The position numbers and the translations under genes were made by a program. A stretch of DNA of 64,000 nt from Branchiostoma floridae (taxonomy: Eukaryota; Chordata; Leptocardii; Amphioxiformes; Branchiostomatidae). A model generated the notes under the pieces. The model did no database searches and was not told the DNA's origin. It saw only the letters and a list, made by a program, of their open reading frames with translations. The stretch's first letter is position 1; each line of letters starts with the position of its first letter. This document shows positions 11,322 to 22,700 of this stretch, piece by piece. The stretch lies in contig NW_023365820.1 of NCBI RefSeq assembly GCF_000003815.2, positions 441,436 to 505,435 of the forward strand. Direction: 5' to 3'.

Positions 11322-12512
11322 ATGTCGAGTCTTAACCCCGATCACCCACTGCATTACGAAAAGGCACCACCTGAACAGTTCGATGGGAAGCTCGGTTGTA
11401 TTCTGTGGTTCTTACGACACATGAACGTATCCTACGACCAAGCTAAGGACAACTGCTCCGCGTGCGACGACAACGTGGATTTCGGCATTGGGAGCGCTAT
11501 CACCTGTTGGGTGCTAGGATTCTACATCGTCCTCAGCAATGCTGCCATCATCAGGGGACTATTCAGAACACGAGCCAAACAGACACTGATCTACTACTCC
11601 TGTGTGGTGAACCTAGCAATCTCCGACATTATGGGAGGAATAGGACTCCTCTGCTATACAACATGTTTGGTACAGCTAAGCTCACATTATAGCATGATGA
11701 ATAGTTTGTCGCTAGTGATGTTTAGCCAGTTGATGTCTGCATCAAGTCTGTCTCTGATGTCTCTTATCAGCTATGTTGCTGCTAAACATCCTGTATTCTG
11801 TCACATCAATGTTGAGGATGTAAAACATTACACAAGTATAGCCATAGTCTCTTTGTGGCTTGTTCTAGGCTTGCTGTGTGCCTTGCCTAGTATGGGCTGG
11901 AACTGTTTAGATATGCCCACATCAAATTGTCTTGACTTTTACCACACCACCTCCGTTGGTCTTTGTGCCGCCTTGTCCCTCTTCCTGACAAGTATAATCG
12001 CCATCACAAACATCGGCACATTCATGGGAATCAAAACACGACAAGAAGGTAGGGCTGGGAATAAGGGACAGCAAAGAGAATTTCAGAAAACTCTACACAG
12101 GGCAAGGACTGTTATGGTGTACGCAGTAGTGGCGATTGTCTGCTGGGTCCTACCTCGTTCCATACTCCTTTTAATCTTCCTTTTTGGAGTTGAAAGGTTC
12201 CAAGTGCAAGCAGGACCCGGTTTATTAATTGTACTTTTCGTTTTGAACTCGGCTATCAACCCGATTGCAAGTGCGATCCGAATACCAGACTTAGGGAATG
12301 AAATGCCGCTACACCCGTCAGCTGTCCATCGGGTACTCGCGACCATGATGCCTGGAACCCCAACCAATTCACAAGATGCAGTGGGGGCAGCAAGTATAAC
12401 TTATCAGGACATACCGACCGGACAGCCAAACACAGGACACGGTCCGTGGCAGGGTCAACAGCAGCCTGTTCTCAGGCGGAGGGTAGAGAACCTCAACCCA
12501 CCGCAGGACTAG
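11322..12512 (+). CDS. Atypical rhodopsin-class GPCR, S1P/LPA/cannabinoid-like
   Basis: Intronless reading frame of 396 residues from the ATG in CCACCATGT context; an in-frame start 45 bp upstream (11277) is possible. Seven hydrophobic segments are visible. Family marks (numbered from M1): N73 in VLSNAAII (TM1), NLAISD with D102 (TM2), GWNC at 192-195 in the second extracellular loop (typical of lysophospholipid/cannabinoid receptors), CWVLP 274-278 (TM6) and NSAINPI to 314 (TM7). N-terminal N-glycosylation sequons lie at N35 and N44. Two motifs are altered: the D/ERY at the end of TM3 reads I-S-Y (149-151), and NPxxY reads NPIAS, so the activation tyrosine is gone. The C-tail is proline/glutamine-rich. 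A candidate poly(A) signal AATAAA is at 13535-13540. Ligand unknown; family placement is by motif only, and melanocortin/adenosine-type relatives are possible. Confidence 0.88.
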   Translation: MSSLNPDHPLHYEKAPPEQFDGKLGCILWFLRHMNVSYDQAKDNCSACDDNVDFGIGSAITCWVLGFYIVLSNAAIIRGLFRTRAKQTLIYYSCVVNLAISDIMGGIGLLCYTTCLVQLSSHYSMMNSLSLVMFSQLMSASSLSLMSLISYVAAKHPVFCHINVEDVKHYTSIAIVSLWLVLGLLCALPSMGWNCLDMPTSNCLDFYHTTSVGLCAALSLFLTSIIAITNIGTFMGIKTRQEGRAGNKGQQREFQKTLHRARTVMVYAVVAIVCWVLPRSILLLIFLFGVERFQVQAGPGLLIVLFVLNSAINPIASAIRIPDLGNEMPLHPSAVHRVLATMMPGTPTNSQDAVGAASITYQDIPTGQPNTGHGPWQGQQQPVLRRRVENLNPPQD

Positions 12513-12890
12513 CTCAACACCGTCATGACCAACAGTGGCAAGTGTTGCAGGGTAAGGTCAGTAATGTACGCCTGCATCTAGGGTCTATTTTTAGTCTGTT
12601 TTCAGTGGCATAGTAGAGAACCTCAACCCACTGTAGAACTAGCTCAACACCATCATGATCAACAGTGGCAAGTGTATTATTCCATCCCACTATGTTGCAG
12701 GGTAAGGTCAGTAATGCACGCCTGCATCTAGGGTCTATTTTTTAGTCTGTTTTCAGTGGCATAGTAGAGAACCTCAACACACTGTAGAACTAGCTCAACG
12801 TAATAATGAGCAACAGTGGCAAATGCGTTCTATTCTATTCTTACATTATGGGGTAAAAGTCAGAAATACACGCCTACGCGTATGGTCCAT
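12484..12890 (+). repeat. Tandem duplication of the GPCR 3' end and UTR
   Basis: Three successive units begin near 12484, 12613 and 12763 with GTAGAGAACCTCAACCCAC or a close variant. The first unit contains the last codons and stop of the GPCR. Units share CAACAGTGGCAAGTG and ACGCCTGCATCTAGGGTC. Units 2 and 3 repeat the stop-proximal sequence in the 3' UTR without coding use. Confidence 0.85.
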
Positions 12891-13858
12891 ATTAGCCTAT
12901 TCAGTTCATTAGCTTATTGAAGACTTTTAGAAACCTTTTCTTAAATTGGACAATTTTGACAATTGAGATAGGAAGCTACCGTGTGGAGTAAGTTGTTATG
13001 ACTTGGAATGTTCATTGATTGGATTATAAAATTATACAACACTTAGAACTCACCTGTTTTATATTGCTATATTCAATAGACATTTCAAAATATCAGCACA
13101 CAATACTTTCACCAGAAAATATTCCATTCAGAAGATCCCGAATGCAAGGAATCAACCCACAAAATTGTACAACTTTGTGTATCCACTCATTGCATAGTGC
13201 ATAGTTTCTTGTAGAACAGTTAGGTTTTGTCTACAATTTTTCTCAATTGTCAACAGTGCCATGCGTTCCATGTTGAGCAAAACATTAATTTAGTCATGTA
13301 ATGTCTGCGTGATTGTTCCGTTAGAACGTTTGTGCTATACTTTTATTTTCTACATAACACCAAAAAGAAGGGATTTTTGTCACGTTTTGGCTATGTTGAT
13401 TCCATTACATGTTTGGATGCATCCGCCCGCGCAACAATTTTCGTCCTTTCTCCCTAAGAATTAGCTTAGTTTTCACCGTTAGGTTGAGTCCCTTTAGAAA
13501 AATTTCCTCTTTTTCTCTGTGTATTGATGTGGAAAATAAAAGCTAGATTTGAAAGACAAATTTGTTTTTTTCTGTCGAATTAAACCTTGAGGAGAACCTT
13601 TGGCCCGAACCTACCATAAATGTCCGTTAATGTAGAGGGTCTGCATCTGTTTTGTCGCTTTCATTGCGCGGTATTGTTAGCCTGTCTGCTCTAATTTACC
13701 GCAGTGCTCATATAATTGGTGTATTCTTGGTATAGCGTAATTGGTGTGGAACAAAGTCAGTCATCTGAATGGAATTCGAATATAACAGGAAGCAGCCGCC
13801 AGTCTGAATCTCATCATCGGTCGACGTGATCAAATGTAGACATGTTCGCACATGTCTA
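12891..13858. other. Presumed GPCR 3' UTR and spacer
   Basis: No further gene. AATAAA at 13535-13540, about 1 kb after the GPCR stop, is the best poly(A) signal candidate. Confidence 0.4.
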
Positions 13859-13861
13859 CAC

Positions 13862-14175
13862 ACGACGGGGTTATACCCGCCCCTTAAGGGGGTGACAAAC
13901 CTTTTTGTAGGCTAATTCCAAGACGGGGGTCGCCCCAGGTCTCCCGTCCGGGTGAATGATGTAATTCACCATGTGGCTGATACGAGACAGAGGTTCGCCA
14001 GGCCTCCATCCGGGTGATTTGAAGTGAATCCCCAACTCCCGACAGAAGGATTTGCACCAAGGCACACCGCACCTTTGCACGTGTGGGGGTTTTTTAACGT
14101 GCATGGGGTATGGCTCTCCCCATACACGGGACCTCCATTTAACGTCCTATCCGAGGGACGACTCATTTTTCACTT
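13862..14175 (-). mobile_element. SINE body, 5'-truncated (minus)
   Basis: On the minus strand it carries ATGAGTCGTCCCTCGGATAG, GGACGTTAAATGGAGGTCCC and GTGTATGGGGAGAGCCATAC, the same body as the fuller SINE at 61455-61800. The tRNA-like head is absent. Overlapping ORFs here, such as the peptide beginning MSRPSDRTLNGG that recurs at 61591, are SINE-derived and not genes. Confidence 0.8.
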
Positions 14176-14462
14176 GAGTAAAGTTTGAATCTAGCGTTGA
14201 GCAATGATGGTTTGCCTTACACCCCCGGAGGTCCCATCAAAAGTCATCCGTTTTATTCAGCTAATTAATGTCAATTCAGAAATAAAGCATGTTTATTAAC
14301 TTTAAGGGGATTTTAATTACATTTTTAGGATGTCGAAATGTCGAGTGGGACAAAAAATAAATGGCGGCAGATTTTCATACTTTTGTTCCAAATTTAAAAC
14401 GGGTAAACAGGCCCTGTTCCTCGAGAAGTCGACCTGTACCGGAATTTTTTGTACCGGTGTGA

Positions 14463-15000
14463 AAGGGATTTCGCCCCCCCCCCCCCGTGATCTCGCTAGC
14501 GTTTTCGCCCCCCTTTAGCGTTTTCGCCCCCCCCCCCCCAAAGCAGCTGGTTACTACATATTACAGGTGCGCTACCTGGCACTATACTGCACCTGGGGAG
14601 TAATGTATATGGTGTGTTACCTGGTACCTATATGGCACCTTATTACCGTACCGTAAGATGTCATACCTCGAAAGTCGATACTATATTGTTCGGTGCAAAC
14701 ATAACATTGAAATGAAAAAGACAATTTTTGCAGCTGAGGTGGCATAAAAACAGTGCTACTGCGAACGTATAAATCAACACCGTCTATGGTACGGAATACG
14801 TCAGCTATATGTTTTCAATTTGTCACCATGTTTTCTTTCTTGTGCTGGAAACATTTCCAAAGCACTAACAAAAACACACGTGAATAATAGTTTCTCATTA
14901 TAAACACTATCTACGCGCAAGTTGAGCGAGGTAGGGGGACGAGATCACTAGCCGGGGAGGGCGAGATCACGGGGTGGGGTGGGGGTCGAGATCGCTGTCA
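14463..15000. mobile_element. GC-rich inverted-end element (tentative)
   Basis: Left end TTTCGCCCC(n) followed by GTGATCTCGCTAGCG; right end contains GCGAGATCACGGGGTGGGG, the reverse complement of the left core. Long C runs (about 14474-14486 and 14527-14540) and the G-rich right end could form G-quadruplexes. Boundaries are approximate. Confidence 0.4.
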
Positions 15001-15347
15001 CACTGGTATCCCGGTCCTCAATTCGGCGTTAGATTCCCTCACCTTACATCATGTGCGTAAACGGTACAAGTAAATATTTCAGGAGCGAGCATTGCTGTCA
15101 AATTTCTTCATCATGTGGAGTGCAGAACACATGACTGGTCTCGACCAGATTTCCGCCTGGCCGAATAGGAGACTTTGACGAAGTTAGGAACAAAAGCATA
15201 GTAGGAGTTGATTGGCCTAGGAGTGTTGGCTGGCCTGGTGTACTCCTCGGCGAACTAACTACTCTCTGGCGTGTTTTCTGTCTCGTTTGGCCAATTTCTA
15301 CTATTTTTCCAGCGATCTGTGGAGTCTGGTAGAGGTCACGATAGTCC

Positions 15348-15532
15348 TAATACCCCCTCACATGTAGCGAAAATCGATCGGACGAGTATGCGAGCTCTAA
15401 ATTACAAGGAGGCATGACTCTGGCGGGAAGGGGGGGGGGGACTCTTGTCATTTCTTCGTCGCCATCAGAGTAATTTAGAGCTCGCAGACTCGTCGTCCGA
15501 TCGATTTTCGTTACATGTGAGGGGGTATATTA
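15348..15532. repeat. Inverted repeat with arms of about 60 bp
   Basis: Arm 15348-15405 (TAATACCCCCTCACATGTAG start) pairs with 15470-15532 with a few mismatches. The 64-bp centre holds a G-run. This looks like a MITE or foldback element; no ORF. Confidence 0.75.
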
Positions 15533-16752
15533 GGGGATCCGGGGAAACTTTGTCCCTCTGAAACGCCATTTTCTGCACTTCGAGGGACGAATATTGCTGG
15601 TAGACTGAACTACGTTTAATGACTTTTCTTTAAGTAAGAAAATACACATTGAGTTTCAGCTTGTCTGTGTAACGGCCAACGCCCCTAACATGTTTTTTGG
15701 GTGCCACCACCACCGATGATATTGCTTCTCCTTTTAAACTAGTAGTTAAAGTCGCAAGGTAAGCTGCATTATACAATGTATATTGAAAAACATGGTCTAG
15801 GAGTTATACTGATAAAATAACGACGTATTCACCGAGAAAATTCTACACCATTTACAAATACATGTGCACGTATGTACACACAAAAAAGTACAAATCATAA
15901 ATCATAAAAAGTACAGAAAAAGACATTCCGTGTATGAGCATGATAAAATACAAACTTAAAAGTTGATTAATTATGAATATCAAACAAGAAAATTCTAAGA
16001 ACACCACAAAATATGCCCTGATTCAGTAACTGATTGTCATATCCGTGAACATCCAGTCTAGACCTTTAAACTATTAGTGCACCTTTCACAAGCCATTTCC
16101 CAGATATTTTTACTCATTGGGAACAAGTGGAGAACTCTGGGTGCGATAACAAAAAGGACACGTGTTGTGCACAATTTGTCATGATGATACTAGACAAATT
16201 TGAATCACAAAAAATGTTTTGGCATATAATGGGATTTTACTCACAGACTGTCTATATCATTGCGCAAATCCATAAATAATATATTTTAACAAAATTCCCT
16301 GATCCAGACCAGTGTCATGGAGCCTGGCATATTGCTGACATCTATTCTCTCTGAGCAACCAGGTGCCTGCACATATGTTGGAAAATTTTTCCAGTGTGTT
16401 GGTGGCTAATTCCCCTTCCTAACTTGTGGCAAATACAAAAAAAACAACAGCTTACTTGTTTACCTACATGTGGTAAATCAGGGTTGTAAACACTTGCTTC
16501 TTCCGGGTTCGGAAATGTTGTCCGAATGTGTTCTTTCATTTACAGATATGCATGGCGACATGGACAGTTTGTGAGGAAAATCCCCTCTACGACAAAAGCA
16601 GGTCCATATTCGTTTATCATTTTCTTGCCCTGTGTTGCCCACAATTCCGTAATCCGTAATATGTTTAGATCTATATTATTGATTCACTGTATGGTACGAG
16701 GTCAGACGTGCGTTTCAGTCTTATCTAACAGAAATCGGGAACTTCATGTCCT
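15533..16752. other. No gene recognised; presumed SLC25A17 3' UTR side
   Basis: No coding segment found. The part next to 16753 should be the 3' UTR of the minus-strand SLC25A17; I saw no unambiguous AATAAA on that strand. Confidence 0.4.
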
Positions 16753-19700
16753 CTATCTCTTTCTTGTTATTGCCTCTAAAACTGTCTCAGGCCTCATGAT
16801 TCCAAACACGAAGGCGGCGATTTTCTCGTAGATGAGGAACATCAGTGCTGCAGTGAGGACTGTCTGGAGGAGTTTGGCCTCCAGCCCTTTGTACAAGCCT
16901 TTCAGTCCCTGTTTCCTGTGAAAACACATTATACAAAAGGATGAGAAACTAAACAGCTCCACCCCTGTGGTGTTGCCAAAAAAGAAAATAAAACGTTGTC
17001 ATTGTGCATCTAAGATTGACTTGTTTGCTAGCAATTTGTGTACATCGCTGGCACTGTTTTGATTATGACCTGACAGAATAGAGTTAATTCCAGTTGTGGC
17101 GGCCATGTTGGATTTCCGGGGTCATCCGGGGTCATGGCACCAGAACGAGACTGCAGGTGGTACCAGCTGGGCATTCTACTATATAGGCTGTATTGCAGAC
17201 ATAAGTATGCCATCTTCGGGAGTGCATTTCACCCCTCTAATGTTAACAACTGCACAATATATGCCTGTTATATATAGAAAATATTGTTTGGGACATTTGA
17301 ATTTGATTTTGGTGATATTTTTTAATCAATTTTTCACATTTTTTATGGGTGACCTGAGAACAATTAGTGTCAGTGTTTATATCATCCATGAGTGCTCTGT
17401 ATTGGTAAGTGTGATATAGTAGGTTTACTATTGGGATTAAACCCTACAAATACACAAAATATGGGGATGACATCTTTGCGGGTAGAAATTTAGAAGACAT
17501 TTGGCAGTTGTTCTGATGATGTATTGATGCCAAGATCCGTTCTGCAAACTACGCTCTATGGGAATGTCATGCCAGGTGTGCTCCTTTACTTTCTTCCCAA
17601 ATCATGTTTTCATTGTTTTATTCTAGTTTAAACAACATAACCCTATACAACAAATTCCACATGTTGGGTCCATAAAATTGTGAGATGAAATGTAGCAGAT
17701 TTTTTTCTGTTAGGGATTTTTCAATGCCAATGTGGAGAAAAACGTAAATTTTATCGTCAGTGGAAGAGGTAAATTGGTGATAGAACTTAGTAATACGTAG
17801 TTTTATGAACAGATGTTCGCAGCGTCTGTGAAAATTCTGTCACATTTCCACCCACACTGATCTGAAACTGGCATGAAGTCCGGTTTTTAGAGTAATGTTA
17901 GGGTCGACTCTAGCCTGAGTATCATCCTAGTTGGTTACGGAGGCTCTCATACTCACCCCTCTGGTTTGTGAGGGGTGAGTATGGGAGCCCGGTAAGCTAC
18001 CTAGGATGACACTCAGGCTACAATCCCTCCTCCGCTGGCACTTATAATCAAAGTTATGTTTTTTTTCCACCTTGGCATTGAAAAAATTGCAAAAACAACA
18101 GTAAACAATCTGCTACATTTCATCCCACAATATTATACAACATGTGGACATTTTTCTTACGGGGTATGTTGTTTAAACTAAAATAAAACAATAAAAACAC
18201 TGTCAGATAAATTGGGAAACAAGTAAAGGAGCACACCCGGTACATACACTGCTTTTCCCTATTGAGTGCCGCAGGATTTTGGCATCTAGAAATCATCAGA
18301 ATAACAGCCAAATGTCTTCTAAATTTCTACCAAAAGGTTTGTCACCCCGATATTTCCATGTTTTTGTAGGTTTTAATCACAGATACCGATACACAGCACA
18401 CATGGAGGATATAAACACTGACATTAATTGTTCTCAGGTCACCCGTCAAAAAATGTGAAAAATTAATAAAAAATATCACCAAAATCAAGTTCAAATTTCC
18501 AAAACAGTATTTTCTATAGATAACAGGCATATATTGTGCAGTTGTTAACCTTAGAGGGGTGAAATGCACTCCTGAAGATGGCATACTTATGTCTGCAATA
18601 CAGCCTATATAGTAGAATGCCCAGCTGGTACCACCTGCAGTCTCGTTCTGGTGCCCCGGATGACCCCAGAAATCCAACATGGCCGCCACAACTGGAATTA
18701 ACTCTATTGCCAATTCTTCCGACAGAAATGGCAATCAGAGTATTAGTTTCTGTACACATCTCGATAAGAATGCTAAGAAATGTGTAAGGCTCAGCAGTGT
18801 GGTATCACTTAGCAGAAATGGAAAAAAAATATTATCACGGTGTAACAGCCAGCATATAAAGTTAGACCATGTTGTTTCAATCATATAGAACAGGTATACC
18901 GAACATTGTTCTTTCACATCAGTTTCTTCTTCTTTCACTTTGACATAGCAGACAACATGAGAATCTGTTTTCCAACAATTTTCTGCAACTTATGGCATAT
19001 ATTTTAAAAAGTTCATTTTGCAGCTGCTTTGTAAGATTTATAGTATGGTGAAAAACTTTCTTTGGAGGGGGAGGGATAGACAAAAATTATGTACGTGGAT
19101 GTTATCCCACCTGTGGAATAAACATGGATTTAACTGCAATGGAATGGAATGGTCTGTAAATCTTCATACTTTCGAAGTAACAATCTACAGTTCCTGCAAA
19201 ATTCAAAGTGCACAACCAGAGGTAAAACACACCCAACAAATAGTGTCTTCTACTGTACGCTCTAAGTGTCAAAAGAAACTTTGAAAGTCCACAATTTCTT
19301 CATACAATAGGAAAGTGAATGCTGTTGTCATGACTGTCTGGGTGAGCTTGGCTTCCAAGCCTTTGTACAGGGCAAGAAATCCCTAGTCTCTGTTTCCATA
19401 CAGGGGAATGAAGGTAGCAAACAAACGGAAAAAAAAGAAACAAAGAGAAGAAGATATTGTACAGAAGAATGGGAGACAGGAGGATTAGAGTTTAGACAAA
19501 CTGTATGATTAACAAATCTTTAGAGTAGAGGAAAGTATAAAGAAAGATGCAACGAATGACAAATAAATGGATGGAATGAATAAAAACAGTGAACAAATGA
19601 AAAAAAAAGTATGGACAATGTAATAACTGAAAGCTATCAAGTACAATACTAAAAATATTATCTTCATTATCCATTATCATTATATTATTATTATGATGTA

Positions 19701-22700
19701 TAGCTCAGATGAATTCTATGAACAGTTGAGCAGTTGAGTCAGTCTTCAAGAGACATGTACACTAAAGTAAAGTATTAACTTCTTCATTATACAAGAAAAT
19801 TCCCCTAGCTCTGACTTTTTGATAACAATGGACCATGGTTTAATATCCTAAGGACTACGACTATACAGTATACCAACAGCCAGGATTTGAACTCCCCGCC
19901 ATCTCTAGTTCTAGAGGCAGGGATGTTATCCACTGAACAGTTACTACATATTATGCTAAACCACTGGACTACACATGCAAACATAGGTTGTACCCCACCA
20001 AAAGAACTGATTTTTTTCCTTTTCACTGGTTACTGACCTGAGGAGTTGTTGAATCATGACTACCACACTACGGAAGGTTTCGCTGGTCTCTCGCCCCTCC
20101 TCCGCCTTTTTGTTCCTCCCCGACTGGTGAAAAACATGGAAACAAATACATTCAATTATGTATTTATTGTTTTGGCTGTCATCAAAATTTGGCTTGGGAC
20201 AACTTTATGTTGGGACAATTTTGGGTCACGTGAAAAATCCCAAGCAAGCGATGTTAATTAATTCTCTTAAAAAAGGTAATATTCAGCAAAAAGTCAATAC
20301 CTCTCAATGTTTTTTTTTAATTCCAGTGTACCTTGATAAATTTCTTGTAAAATAGATTTTTCCATTGTTTATCTGCAATGGCCAATTAAAGCTGACATTA
20401 ACAGTCCGAATTTCTTTTCAAGATACTTTTGAGACAGTTAATTTTGAGGCCTCCACCTCAATCAAAATTGGAACATATGTGTACTCACCCTGAGCTTGCT
20501 CTGTATAAGCTGCAGGGGGTAGGTCGATACCGTAGCAATCCCCTTGGCAACGGCTCCGACCAGGAAAAACTGCCACGCGTTCAATTCCTGAGGGGAAACA
20601 GCAGAGTGCTACACATGCACATCCGGGGGGGAGGGGGGCAGATTAGTGATTGGAGGGTCCATTGTGTTGTTCATTTTACATGTCAATCATTCACAAATCA
20701 TTGAATATACTGGATGCAGCAACATATAAATGATTGAATTTATATTTGAGGATCAACATAGGCAAGAATCATGAGGTAAATTCTGTAAGTTCTCTGCGTT
20801 CAATCAATCTACAAACCTGATGAAATTATTTATGGTTAGGCCTAGATAAAAAAAAGTTGTGTTTCCTGTTTCAGTCCTAAAAATATTAGGGTCGGTAAAG
20901 GATTATCTGTCTTTTTTCTTCTATCTTTTTTTGTGGCAAAAACTCAAGTGATACATATTACAAAGTAAACTTTTGAACAAAGTAAACTGAAGTACATGAG
21001 GACAATTGTCTTTCAATGTCAAACTTTAATTTTGATTTGAATTAATAGATACATTTATCCATTTAGACAGAACAAGCAGTGCTTTTACTTCAATAGGAAG
21101 CAGGCTGAATAAAAATTCTAACTGGAAAATACTTGACTCCACTGCCCACCCCCCCAAAAAAGGCTAGGGTTTGCAGCTTTTTCTAGGATAGGTAGGGAAA
21201 CAGGAAACACAACAACTAGCCTTACCATGATGATAGTAAAACATTACCTGTTTGGATACCCTGGTTAGAGACCTTTTGAAGCCCTCGTAGAACATGAACT
21301 GTATGGCAGGGTTGAAGACTAGGATCAGGGAGGGAAGGGTCCCGCTCCACAGGGCTGACACGCCCTCGTCTCGCAAGATGCGACGGAAGGCGTCTGGGAT
21401 TACGATACACACATACAGTCAGCATACAGTCGTAAAATCTTCTAAAGGTTTGTTTTATGTTCATCTGGGAATTTCCCACCAAAATTAAGACACGCTACGT
21501 TTATGCAGCTGTTTACTTTTTGGGTTAGTTTTTTTTTTAGGGTTAATCCCCACTTGACATAATTACACATCCCACGTAAACCTTGGACCTAAAAGACAAT
21601 GAATGTACGCCCAAAATAAGACACTGAAGAGATCTGGAAGAAACAGGTCTTTTATACTCTAATTACATGCTTGAAAAAAGCATGTACTGTTTCTGGTAGG
21701 GATCTTTGTGATTCCGGACCGATATCTTTAGAACCTCTGGATGGATTGCGATTTCCTTTGCTATGGGGATAGAGTGTGTGACCTATTGTGCTATTAAGTA
21801 GAATAGAAGTTTGCTGTTGTTTTGTGGTTCGTTTTTAAAAAAATATTTACACCCCTTTTCCTGATATGGAGTGATCTGGCCTCATTCCCTCTGTCTCAAC
21901 CTCCTTGGGGACAGCTAGCAGCTGTAGCATGTGTTTTGAGTTTTCAGTAGCATGGGAGTGTGTGGAAGGGTCGTTTCCAGTGCTATATCTCCAGAACAGA
22001 ACGTGTGATTTACCTCCATGAAAAATGGAGGTATAGTTTTTGGTGTGTCTGTGTGTGTGTCTGTTTGTGTTTCCACATATTTGTGGTCAGCATAACTTTA
22101 GAACCTGTTGATGGATTGTAATGATATTTGGTATTTGGGTAGGTGTTTGGAAGACGAAGGTCAAAGTCAATTTTGGATCCCCTGGTGTGTGACCTTGTAC
22201 TGCAACAGAACTTGGATTTTTGTATCTTTTGACATGGATATGCTATGGTCTTGATTTTTGGTGGCACATAGCTTGTGGTGTAAGGAAGAAGTGTTGTATG
22301 TTTGGGCCCTCTAGCAGCTTGCTCTATAACTGCTGGGGCATTCTGGTCAAAATCTTCCAAGGAGCAAAAAAGAGCAACTGTGACCATCGCTGTCACCTCT
22401 GTATGGTGTGAACCATTATATACACATTGAGATACAATGTATGTGCCAGGTGCAGGTGTAACAATAGGAAATAAAAATGAAATGGTGAGGACACCAGAAA
22501 GGTGTAGTTTTGGATCTCACTGTTTACCATAGGTAGATATATAACTTAAGAACAATGATGGAATAATTTTGCCAAACATCAAACCATATCAACCCCCACA
22601 ACACACCATACGCACAATCACAAAACAAAATATTTTATGCAGGTTTGAGTTTTCAGACTCTTGTTATGAATGAAGACAATTTCACATGTCCAATAGGAAA

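Noticed and set aside
13871-14166. ORFs with MSRPSDRTLNGGPVYGESH, repeated at 61591
   Set aside because: SINE body sequence; the shared peptide reflects the repeat, not a gene family.
17096-18759. Paired ORFs sharing [20 protein letters not shown] on both strands
   Set aside because: Both come from the arms of one inverted repeat; there is no independent coding support.
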